Positions 1-6,986 of a stretch of DNA of 9,623 bases are shown piece by piece. A program made the position numbers and the translations under genes. Origin of the DNA: Phycisphaerae bacterium. GTDB taxonomy: Bacteria > Planctomycetota > Phycisphaerae > UBA1845 > Fen-1342. How positions within the stretch are numbered: position 1 is the stretch's first letter; each line of letters starts with the position of its first letter. The DNA lies in assembly GCA_022842805.1 (NCBI GenBank), contig JALHOX010000159.1:1-9623 (forward strand), written 5' to 3'. The notes beneath the pieces were generated by a model, which was not told the origin of the DNA, did no database searches, and saw only the letters and a program-made list of their open reading frames with translations.

Positions 1-410
1 CGCGTCGAAAATCCAACCGTACATCGCCAACTCGAATGAACGACCCCAAGAACGCCGGCGACAGAGTCGAAGGCGAGAACCAGCGGACAGTCGGCGGAGA
101 AGACCATCAGCGAGACGCCGGGCGTAGTGGTGATGAGCCCGTCGAAGCCGTCGTGCGGGCCCAGGTTGGAGTCGTCGATCCGGGCGATCTTCGGCGTATG
201 GACCTGCACGCACCACGAGGCACGGGCCCCGTCGAGCCCGAAGTCGGCGATGAATCGCTCGCGCGCTGCGCTGCGCTCTTCAAAGAGCGGGCCGGGCCGT
301 GGCGACATGTTGATCGGCCGCGTCGAGAACGCGTGAATCAATCCGGGCGCCTTCGAGAGCAGACGCAATTGCGCATAGCGGCGCTCGCCGCCGTGGGTGA
401 ATTGAAGCAT
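1..410 (-). CDS. pgeF: PgeF/YfiH (LACC1-type) protein, N-terminal part, cut by window edge
   Basis: This is the N-terminal 136 residues of a protein of the multicopper-polyphenol-oxidase-like family (YfiH, PgeF, LACC1); the rest lies beyond the left edge. Known members bind zinc and act as purine nucleoside phosphorylase/adenosine deaminase-like enzymes. E. coli PgeF also removes wrongly incorporated L-serine from cell-wall precursors. The three family metal ligands are visible: His71 in VQVH, Cys108 in SADC and His125 in VVHSSWRC. Other family signatures are PGLIHAFSTR at residues 22-31 and DGFDGLITTTPGV at 86-99. The usual HAGWRG sequence reads HSSWRC here. I chose the ATG at 410 because it gives the usual short lead before the first strand. 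The frame stays open upstream and no Shine-Dalgarno site is evident, so a start slightly further up is possible. It lies 85 bases after the 208-residue gene on the same strand and may be co-transcribed with it. The family call is firm; the in vivo substrate is not. Confidence 0.87.
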   Translation of the reverse strand, partial: MLQFTHGGERRYAQLRLLSKAPGLIHAFSTRPINMSPRPGPLFEERSAARERFIADFGLDGARASWCVQVHTPKIARIDDSNLGPHDGFDGLITTTPGVSLMVFSADCPLVLAFDSVAGVLGVVHSSWRCTVGFST

Positions 411-495
411 CAGAACGGCGATGATCGCTGCGGCGAGAGCGGAGGACAAGCGCCGAGCGGGTCGCGTCCGGGGACGGTCGCGGCGCTCGAGTCGG

Positions 496-1122
496 TCAGC
501 TGCGAACGAGGGCGCCCGCTTCGGCTTGATCGGCAAGCTCGTAGAGGGTGGCCGACCAGTCGTCGCAAAGTTCGGGCGCTTCGCAGCGGAGCCGGTCGCC
601 CAGCAACACGGTGTCGCGAGCGATGAGCGTCTCGCGCAAGGCGCGGAGCTGAGTCGCGAGGGAATCGAGGCGAGCGGCGATGGTCGAATCGCCGACGGCT
701 TGCTGCGAGAGATCGATGCCGAGCAGCGACGATGCTTGCGAGATGGTCTGTTGGCAGGTCTGCCAGATCTTGACGAATTCGCCCACTTCGCGGACCGCGC
801 CGGCGACATCGCCGCCGTCGAGGCGTTCGGCCGCCCAGCGCTGATCGTCGGCGGCGGCCGAGAGCTGTTCGGCGACGCTGCGGAGGGCTTCCGCGACGAC
901 CCGTCCGCGTTTGCCGCTTTGGAAATCGAGCTGGACCTTGGGGCTGACCGGGTGCGGCATGCGATCGGTGAGTGTGGCTTCGTCAAGGATGACGCCGTCG
1001 ACCGCGATGCTGGTGATCAGCTCGTCTTCGGGACAGGCGGCGGAGATATCTTCGAGCAGGGCGGCGAGGGAATCGCCGCGAACCGGTCGGTCGAGGCGTT
1101 CGCCGTTGAGTGTGACGATCAT
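496..1122 (-). CDS. Hypothetical protein, 208 aa, possible beta-grasp N-terminus plus helical C-terminus
   Basis: I do not recognise this family. The frame is open further upstream (to 1293), but the ATG at 1122 has a GGAGG at 1133-1137, ten bases before it. An upstream start would also overlap the divergent gene that begins at 1222. Residues 1-70 are mostly predicted strands with one helix. They begin MIVTLNGERL and continue with SLAALLEDI, a pattern like ThiS/MoaD-type beta-grasp proteins, but there is no C-terminal Gly-Gly, so sulfur carriage is unlikely. Residues 75-205 look entirely helical and amphipathic (for example RVVAEALRSVAEQLSAAADD). No signal peptide or membrane segment is seen, so it is probably cytoplasmic. 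It is the first gene of a possible two-gene unit with the PgeF-like gene and is divergent from the Mpo1-like gene. The coding call is firm because the frame is consistent, has a good ribosome site and fits between its neighbours. The function is unknown. Confidence 0.75.
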   Translation of the reverse strand: MIVTLNGERLDRPVRGDSLAALLEDISAACPEDELITSIAVDGVILDEATLTDRMPHPVSPKVQLDFQSGKRGRVVAEALRSVAEQLSAAADDQRWAAERLDGGDVAGAVREVGEFVKIWQTCQQTISQASSLLGIDLSQQAVGDSTIAARLDSLATQLRALRETLIARDTVLLGDRLRCEAPELCDDWSATLYELADQAEAGALVRS

Positions 1123-1132
1123 CGGGGCGCGG

Positions 1133-1137
1133 CCTCC
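1133..1137 (-). promoter_or_regulatory. Ribosome binding site for the 208-aa gene
   Basis: GGAGG on the minus strand, within TTGGAGG, ends ten bases before the ATG at 1122. It decides the start, because the open frame reaches up to 1293 without a comparable site. Confidence 0.6.
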
Positions 1138-1221
1138 AAGGGCGAGAAGTCTTGCTGCCTGGCTTATCGACGGTTCGCGGCGCTCTCGCACAGTCGGAAA
1201 TCGCCGAGTAAGGTCGGGGAT

Positions 1222-1554
1222 ATGCGAGATCATCCGGCATGGCTGGCGAACTGGCTGGAGCGGCACCAGACGCCGCTGTCTTTCTGGCTCCATCTTGTTG
1301 GGATTCCGCTGACGATCCTGGCGGTGATTCTGGCGGGGTATCAGCTCTGGCTGTGGCGTTGGGATCTGTGGTGGCGGCCTGCGTTGCTGCTATTTGTCGG
1401 GTATTTGCTGCAGTGGATCGGGCATCTGCACGAGGGGAACGACATGGGGGAGGTGATCCTGGTGAAGAAGCTGCTGGGCCGGCCGTATGTCGCGGTTGCG
1501 CCGCAGTTTCAGCCGGACCGCGATGCGCAGGATTTGCCGGGTTCGGGCGGTTGA
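1222..1554 (+). CDS. Mpo1/DUF962-like small membrane protein
   Basis: This 110-residue protein matches the pattern of the Mpo1-like (DUF962, yeast YGL010w) family. Yeast Mpo1 is an Fe(II)-dependent dioxygenase of fatty-acid alpha-oxidation; bacterial members are mostly uncharacterised. Family-type features are ERHQTP followed by LHLVGIPL (His15, His24, residues 13-30) and GYLLQWIGHLHEGN (His68, His70, residues 60-73). These His residues are the candidate metal ligands. Two hydrophobic stretches, roughly residues 21-45 and 49-68, are likely membrane helices. The tail contains GE at 76-77, VKKLLGRP at 81-88 and VAVAP at 90-94, then a short polar end. The frame is open upstream as far as 421, but that part is antisense to the 208-residue gene. 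The ATG at 1222 starts exactly where family similarity starts. It is the only plus-strand gene here, divergent from the 208-residue gene by 99 bases and convergent with the macroglobulin-like gene. The family call is good; the enzymatic role is inferred. Confidence 0.8.
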   Translation: MRDHPAWLANWLERHQTPLSFWLHLVGIPLTILAVILAGYQLWLWRWDLWWRPALLLFVGYLLQWIGHLHEGNDMGEVILVKKLLGRPYVAVAPQFQPDRDAQDLPGSGG

Positions 1555-1642
1555 GGGCGCGGCCGCGCCGGAGGCCGCCACTTGGTCGTTGTTCATGGGC
1601 GAACGTCGTCCCGCTGGCGGCGCCCCCTCGCCGGACAATCCA

Positions 1643-1659
1643 AGCGCCGTAATGGCGCT
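1643..1659. terminator. Small perfect hairpin between convergent genes
   Basis: AGCGCC at 1643-1648 and GGCGCT at 1654-1659 form a perfect 6-bp stem with a 5-base loop (GTAAT). The stem covers two bases of the TAG stop codon of the macroglobulin-like gene. It lies 88 bases after the stop of the plus-strand Mpo1-like gene. There is no run of T on either side, so intrinsic termination is uncertain and the stem could be chance in GC-rich DNA. The rest of the 103-base gap (1555-1657) shows only GC-rich sequence. Confidence 0.25.
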
Positions 1660-4600
1660 AGCGGGCGACGTTGAGGCGGAGATCGGCGGGCTCGAGTGTG
1701 ATGGGCAGGGGGCCGGCGCTGGTCTGAACGATCGGGGCGGCGAAGGCCGCGACGCCGGGGCGACCGGCTTGAATGACATACTCCATCACCTGGCGGCCCG
1801 GCAGGACCGCATCGCCCCGACACTGCAACAGGCCGGGCAGCCCCTCGTCGATGCGGAGGAATTGCTGCAGGCGATCGCCGGCGTCATTGGCTAGGGGGCG
1901 GTAGAGCGCGGTTTCGGGGATCGGCTGTTGCCAGCGCAGCGCGCGCAATGGGCGCACGATTTCGACCTCATCGCGCACCAGAATCAGCGTGCCGGACTCG
2001 ACAGCTTCGTCGGTCGCGAGCGGAATGGACTGGAGCGTTTCATCGTCGTCCTGCTTCTCAGCCGCCGGCGTCGGATGGGGTTCGCCGTGGTGCTCGTGTT
2101 CTCTGTTTTTCGGCACGACGCGTGCGAGCGTACGGCGCAGGCGCACCGGATTCGCCTGCGCGCCCTCGCCGACGGCCGAGCCGGGCGGGGCGGCTACGCG
2201 CGCGGGAGCGACAGCGAAGATGGTCGCTTGCTGCGCCGAGCGGAGTCGAATCGTGGGGCGCGCCTCGCCGACGGCGGCGGCTTCGAACAAGGCTGCAAGA
2301 TAGATGGTCTGACCCGGGTTGATCGAGACCCGGCCATCGCTGGGTGGTGGGGCGGTGCGCTCGGTCGACGTGAGTCGGATAAACGCCATGCGGCCGCCGC
2401 CGGAAGGCGAGCCGGCCTTGGTGTCGTGCTCCGACCACTCGGCGCGAAATTCGATCGGCGTTTCAGCGTGGTTCTCGATCCTCGCGGTGAGTTCGATGCG
2501 GTCGCCGACCGTGCATTGATCCGGGCCGTCGAGGCGCAACGCGAGACCCAACTCTCGCTGCAGAGGGCGCCAGCCGGCGGCGGTGCGACCGTCGGGCGCG
2601 ACGGCAAAGGCTCGAATCCAAAGCGGTGCGCCGGTGGCGGGCAAGGGGAGCTCGACGGTTCCGCGGCCATTGCGGAGCGAAACGACGCGACTGGCCTGCA
2701 GCGCCGGTCGGTGCGGGACGAAATCCATGAAGTCTCGATCGGTGTCGAGCGACAATATACGCGGCGCTTCGTCCGGCGTCGCGATCCCACGCGTGACGCC
2801 GGCGGCGCGGTGCATGCGGATTGCGACGGGCGCCTGATCGCGCGGGGGAAATTCCTCACGCCAGGCGGCGCCGGGATCGTCGTCGGCGGAGCAAACTTGA
2901 ATCGAAGCGGCTGCGTCGGAGACTTCGCGGAAGCCGGGCGCGTCGAACGTGAGACGCAGGACGCCGTCGGCGTCGATACTGCTTTCGATGGTGATCGGGG
3001 CCGCGTCGCGCGGGCGCGCGATGGTGCGGCCGTCTTCGAGACGCGAAGCTCCGTCCTGAATAGGGATGACCGCAACGGCAGCGCGACGGTCGGCCGCCGC
3101 GAAGCGGTGACGAGTGGGCGTGGCGGAGGGTGCGACCAGCGCCGCATAGCGCGGGGCGGGCGACAGGGCGAGGATGGCGCGTGTCTGCGAGGAGGGTTGG
3201 AGCACTAGCTCCGAGATCGCGGCGGCGCTGTCGAAGCTGAGCGCGCTTTGGCCCGCGCCGGCGGAGTCGGATGGGGCGGGTCGAGTCGCGGCGCTGACCG
3301 TGAGGTCCATCGACGTGCCGGGTCGCACCGCTTGGCTGCCGATCAACGGCAGTTGCGTCGTCTCAGCACTGAATAGCCAGAAGCGCTCGGCCGGCGCCCT
3401 CCAGCCGGCTGGTTGCGGTTCCGCAATGGCCGTGTTTCGAAACTCGGGCACAACCACAGGTCCCGGGAACCAACTCGCGGCACTCCAGTCGCCCGGCTCG
3501 GTGGGAGTCCACGGATCGCTGACGGAGTCGCGCCCGACGCGGGTCAGCGCGAGCCAGTCGCAGCGACCGCCCTTTACGCTCGAGAGCATGGCCGACATGG
3601 CGCTGGGGGATTCGCCGGTGAACGGCCGAGCAGAGACGCGGCCGGTGCGGAAGCGCATCGGTTGATCGATGGCGGGGGCGGCGGTGGAGGGAATGAGCCA
3701 CGTGTATTCGTCGGCGTCAGAGAGCATGACGTGTTCGTCGACGCCGAAGGCGACCCCGCCGTCGTCGAGCGCGGTGCGAAGAAGCAGGGCGGCGGGGCCA
3801 TCGCGTGCGAACAGCTCCTCCACGCGGAAGCCGGACTCGGCACGGTTCCAAAATGAATAGTCGCGCGAGCGCTCCAGGCGGCGCAATTCGGCGAAGCTCG
3901 GGTGATCGACCGACGGCAAGCGCGTGAGCATCGCAACTTCACTCGCGGAGCCGGCGGCGACCGGGACTCCCCACGGATATCGCCCGTCGACGCGAAACTG
4001 CACCTGATCATCGGCGGTGGGAAGCTGCCCGGGAGCGTCGATGCTCACATAGAGCGGCACGCGACGTACGGCGGGCGTGACGGTGATGGTCGCGCCGCGC
4101 TGCGGGATCACTCGGCCATCGAGCAGCAGCGTGGCCCGCAGCACGTCGGCGCTCCAGGTGCGCTCGACGCCCAGGCGGGCTTCGAGCAGGCCGCAACGAA
4201 ACTCGCACGCCGCCGACGCGACAACGCGCCCAACGGCGTCGCGCAGTTCCATTCGAAGTTTTTCGGCGGGCAGGTCGGCGGCGATGCGTCCGGCGCGGCG
4301 GACCACGCCGGTGATGGTGATCTGTTCACCCGGCCGAGGGGAGCCGGCAGTGGTGAGCAGTTCTGTTTCGAGGGTGTCCGCGCCGGAATCGGCTTCGCGG
4401 CGGCCGAAGATGACAGCGATCATGCCGTCTGCTTCCAGCAGGGCGACCCAGCGCGGGTCGGTGGTGAGCCGGGCTTCTGCGGGTAGGGCGAAAGCGGCGG
4501 CTCCCTCGGCGAGTTTCGCGCCGGTCGCGACATAGGAGCCGGCCATCCAGAAGGAGACGCTTCCGCCTTTCACTGCCTGGGCGGTGCGGTGATCGAGCGC

Positions 4601-5983
4601 CCAGGCGGCGGCGTTTTCGCCGGCGAGTGCGAGCTCGGCGTCGAGCGGGTCAAGCGAAACAATCTGCGTGGCGTGGATCGGCCGGTCGTTGCCGTCAAAG
4701 GCGGTGAGCCGGGCGATGAGCAATACGCCGGGCGGGATCGTGGCTGTCACGGGCTCGACATGGGCCGGCAATGTGGCGGCAGGGTCGGCGGGCCATGCGT
4801 ATTGATCAAGAAGACGGCCGAACTTCTGAGCGGCGGCGGTGAGGTTGAATCGGGCTGCGCGGTCGGCGAGCCAGAGCCGGGGGTCGATTGCAAGGAGCTC
4901 CAGCGTGGCGCGTTTCGCATTTCGCCATGTCGGCGTGATTCGTGCCGTGCGCGTGGTGCGATCGACATCGATCCTGAAATCGGCGCTGGTGCGCGTGAGG
5001 CCTTCGAGCCGCGTTCGGGCGGCGGATGCGATCTGGGGGTCGCTCGACTTCGCGGCGGCTTCGAGCAGCGCGGTCGGCGCCGGCTGGTCGGGGCTGGCCA
5101 ACTCGCGCTCGGCCAGGTCGAGCGCGGCGCGGCTGCTCGCGATCGATCTTGGGGCGGCGGCGGCAAGCGCCCGCAACCTGGCGGTGTTTTCCGCTGTTGC
5201 ATCGGCTGGAGTGGCGGCCGGCGGCGGAAGGGAGGCGCGCTGATACTCCACCGCATCGCGCTGCGCAATCTCGGCGTTGAGGTCGGCCAGACGCTGCGCG
5301 ATCCGGTCGATACGGGCCGTGCGGACGGCGTAGCGCTCGGAGTCCGTGCGCGGCCGCGTGGTGAGGAACGGCGGCCCCGTGAGTTCCCACTCGCCGTGGC
5401 GGGCCCATGCGGCGGCGAGGCCGACCAGTGCGTCGCCCGCGAGCGCCTTCTGGTCGGCTTGCTCAAACTTTTTCGCGGCGGCATCGAGTAGATGAAGAGC
5501 TGAGTTTGTCTCGCCCAGCTGAATGGCGGCGCGGCCCAGCGCGAGCTCGCAGTCAGGCCGCTGCAGCAGATCGGGCAATTGCTGCTCGAGCTGCAACAGG
5601 GCTGCGCGGGCATCGGTCAGGATGGTGCGCTCGCTTGACGCCAGTTGCGAGAGCGCGACGACGGCCGCGGCCTCGGCGCGGGCGCGCGGATCGGTGCTCG
5701 AGGTCAGCAGCGAGGCGGCCAGCGCCTGAGCTGCTTCGGCTTCGTCGCGCCGCAGAAGTTCGAGCGCCTCGCGCGCCGGCGTGGTCCACGCGCGCTCAGG
5801 CTCGATCGCGTTGGCGGCGGGCGTAAGGGCAACGACCCAGAGGATCGCGATAACGGGGACGCTTACGCGGGCGAAGGCGCCCCAGGTCCGCAGACCCGCG
5901 ATCCGCCGGCCGCGACGCGGAGTGAGCCGGGACGACTGGCGCTGGGCAAGCCGAGGCCCGTTGCTGGAGGATTCGATCTTCAT
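1658..5983 (-). CDS. Exported alpha-2-macroglobulin-like protein without thioester domain
   Basis: A very large protein (1441 residues from this ATG). A basic N-terminus leads into a hydrophobic segment (about residues 41-56) and an ANA site at 57-59, so export to the periplasm or cell surface is likely. Residues 61-330 are helical and Ala-rich, TPR-like in character. From about 333 onward it is beta-rich with bacterial macroglobulin signatures: TPTWRN (351-356); an MG1/MG2-like run including FWMAGSY and PRPGEQITITGVVRR (478-563); VPLYVSIDAPGQL then RYPWGVPV (642-675), as in MG3; DFMDFVPHRPAL then GRGTVELPLPATGAPLWIRAFAV (1084-1129) and GDRIELTARIENH (1160-1172), as in MG7. The last 50 residues, with EYVIQAGRPGV, resemble the C-terminal domain. 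Bacterial macroglobulins trap or inhibit proteases near the envelope, often through a CxEQ thioester; none of the seven Cys residues here is in CxEQ. It is the last gene of the unit. An alternative TTG start at 6010 adds nine residues. The fold call is fairly firm; protease inhibition is inferred. Confidence 0.72.
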   Translation of the reverse strand: MKIESSSNGPRLAQRQSSRLTPRRGRRIAGLRTWGAFARVSVPVIAILWVVALTPAANAIEPERAWTTPAREALELLRRDEAEAAQALAASLLTSSTDPRARAEAAAVVALSQLASSERTILTDARAALLQLEQQLPDLLQRPDCELALGRAAIQLGETNSALHLLDAAAKKFEQADQKALAGDALVGLAAAWARHGEWELTGPPFLTTRPRTDSERYAVRTARIDRIAQRLADLNAEIAQRDAVEYQRASLPPPAATPADATAENTARLRALAAAAPRSIASSRAALDLAERELASPDQPAPTALLEAAAKSSDPQIASAARTRLEGLTRTSADFRIDVDRTTRTARITPTWRNAKRATLELLAIDPRLWLADRAARFNLTAAAQKFGRLLDQYAWPADPAATLPAHVEPVTATIPPGVLLIARLTAFDGNDRPIHATQIVSLDPLDAELALAGENAAAWALDHRTAQAVKGGSVSFWMAGSYVATGAKLAEGAAAFALPAEARLTTDPRWVALLEADGMIAVIFGRREADSGADTLETELLTTAGSPRPGEQITITGVVRRAGRIAADLPAEKLRMELRDAVGRVVASAACEFRCGLLEARLGVERTWSADVLRATLLLDGRVIPQRGATITVTPAVRRVPLYVSIDAPGQLPTADDQVQFRVDGRYPWGVPVAAGSASEVAMLTRLPSVDHPSFAELRRLERSRDYSFWNRAESGFRVEELFARDGPAALLLRTALDDGGVAFGVDEHVMLSDADEYTWLIPSTAAPAIDQPMRFRTGRVSARPFTGESPSAMSAMLSSVKGGRCDWLALTRVGRDSVSDPWTPTEPGDWSAASWFPGPVVVPEFRNTAIAEPQPAGWRAPAERFWLFSAETTQLPLIGSQAVRPGTSMDLTVSAATRPAPSDSAGAGQSALSFDSAAAISELVLQPSSQTRAILALSPAPRYAALVAPSATPTRHRFAAADRRAAVAVIPIQDGASRLEDGRTIARPRDAAPITIESSIDADGVLRLTFDAPGFREVSDAAASIQVCSADDDPGAAWREEFPPRDQAPVAIRMHRAAGVTRGIATPDEAPRILSLDTDRDFMDFVPHRPALQASRVVSLRNGRGTVELPLPATGAPLWIRAFAVAPDGRTAAGWRPLQRELGLALRLDGPDQCTVGDRIELTARIENHAETPIEFRAEWSEHDTKAGSPSGGGRMAFIRLTSTERTAPPPSDGRVSINPGQTIYLAALFEAAAVGEARPTIRLRSAQQATIFAVAPARVAAPPGSAVGEGAQANPVRLRRTLARVVPKNREHEHHGEPHPTPAAEKQDDDETLQSIPLATDEAVESGTLILVRDEVEIVRPLRALRWQQPIPETALYRPLANDAGDRLQQFLRIDEGLPGLLQCRGDAVLPGRQVMEYVIQAGRPGVAAFAAPIVQTSAGPLPITLEPADLRLNVAR

Positions 5984-6022
5984 GTTGGAGAAGTCTACGA
6001 GCGCGGGCAACGCCCTTCGACC

Positions 6023-6985
6023 TCAGCGCTGGCGGGTGAAAATTTGCGGGGCGAGGCCGGTGGCCGGCAAGACCGGTTGGATGTCCTTCAGGAAGCGCTG
6101 GGCATCGACGTAATAGCCGGCGGTGGGGCGAAGGCTGGCACAGCGCGACGACCAGTAGCGGTTGAACTCGTCCATCAGGATTTCGCGGATGTACTTCGCG
6201 GTCATGCTGGCCAGCGCGACGCAGAGATGATGCTTATCGGCGTCGACCACAAACTCGATCGTCAGCTCGTTGCGCTCGCCAAAGAGGCGATAGCGGCTGC
6301 AATCTTCGCTCACGAGCAGTTCCTGAATGCGGTGGTCGGGCAGGGCCGATTGCAGCGCGCGGCGATACTCGGCCCGGCCGCCGAGGCGGTCGACGTAGAT
6401 CTGTGCATCAAGCTGCGAGGCCTGCTCGACGGCGGCGACGATGTGTCGCAGCACCGCCTCGACGACGACGGCGCCTTTGTTGTGGGTCACGCTGACGCGC
6501 TGGTTAAAGAAATCTTCGGGCACGACGATCGCCCGCAAACCCACGAAGGACAGACCGACCGATTTCAGCGTCGCCGCGAGCCGCTCCGCCGCGCCGAGGA
6601 AGGCCGAACGCTCGGGATCCAGCGGCAGGCGACGGCTGAGATTTTCATACCAGGGCAGCACGGAACGCAGCTCGCCGTGAGGCAGCGCGAGCGCATCGAC
6701 CAACGCGCGGATGTCGGTGTGGGCTGCGCCGCCGAGATGGGCGAAGGCGAGTACGGAGCGTTCGAGCGAAGCGATGCCACGCTTGCGGTCGAAGACTTCT
6801 TTGGAATCGCCGACGGGCAGCAGCGAGGATCGCCCCTCGCCCGGGCGGACGACCGCTTCGCTCAGGAGCGTCCAGAAGTCGGCGGCGGCGCGGTCGGGGG
6901 GGACGCCCCAGAGGCTGGCGGCCACGACCAGCGGGCCGAGGGTGGGGCCATAGCCGGCTTCGTCGATCCCGACGACGAGCGGCAT
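6023..6985 (-). CDS. Divergent RNase HII-like protein
   Basis: A 320-residue protein with the RNase H fold signatures of the HII/HIII group, enzymes that cut RNA in RNA:DNA hybrids or at single ribonucleotides in DNA. It starts with GIDEAGYGPTLGPLV (Asp8 and Glu9, the first catalytic pair). GDSKEVFDRKR follows at 59-69, like the conserved DSKxLS..R of RNase HII. YVDRLGG gives Asp199, and ASMTAKYIRE (259-268) sits where HII has AASILAKVTRD. The last acidic residue is therefore Glu268 rather than Asp. At 320 residues it exceeds typical HII (about 200-260), with insertions between the motifs. GYYVDAQRFL (290-299) replaces the GYGTxxH segment. No signal peptide or membrane segment is seen; it should be cytoplasmic. 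Its ATG lies one base after the MlaE stop, so translation is probably coupled. The family call is firm; ribonuclease activity is likely but not certain because of the divergence. Confidence 0.82.
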   Translation of the reverse strand: MPLVVGIDEAGYGPTLGPLVVAASLWGVPPDRAAADFWTLLSEAVVRPGEGRSSLLPVGDSKEVFDRKRGIASLERSVLAFAHLGGAAHTDIRALVDALALPHGELRSVLPWYENLSRRLPLDPERSAFLGAAERLAATLKSVGLSFVGLRAIVVPEDFFNQRVSVTHNKGAVVVEAVLRHIVAAVEQASQLDAQIYVDRLGGRAEYRRALQSALPDHRIQELLVSEDCSRYRLFGERNELTIEFVVDADKHHLCVALASMTAKYIREILMDEFNRYWSSRCASLRPTAGYYVDAQRFLKDIQPVLPATGLAPQIFTRQR

Positions 6986-6986
6986 T

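Noticed and set aside
421..1221. Long plus-strand open frame joined to the Mpo1-like gene
   Set aside because: It is antisense to the 208-residue gene, and its translation shows Arg/Gly/Ala-rich sequence without any family pattern; similarity to Mpo1 starts only at 1222.
1123..1221. Promoters in the divergent 99-base gap
   Set aside because: TTGCTG and TATCGA are present on the plus strand but only seven bases apart; no properly spaced pair was found on either strand.
1556..1569. 14-base perfect palindrome GGCGCGGCCGCGCC just after the Mpo1-like stop codon
   Set aside because: It has no loop and no T-run, and such palindromes are easily found by chance in this base composition.
2194..3147. 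317-residue minus-strand open frame inside the macroglobulin-like gene
   Set aside because: Ser/Arg/Pro-rich translation in another frame of the same strand; the main frame is continuous and carries the domain motifs.
1928..3208. 426-residue plus-strand open frame
   Set aside because: Antisense to the macroglobulin-like gene; its composition (Arg/Gly/Ala-rich, no hydrophobic core pattern) is typical of a GC-rich shadow frame.
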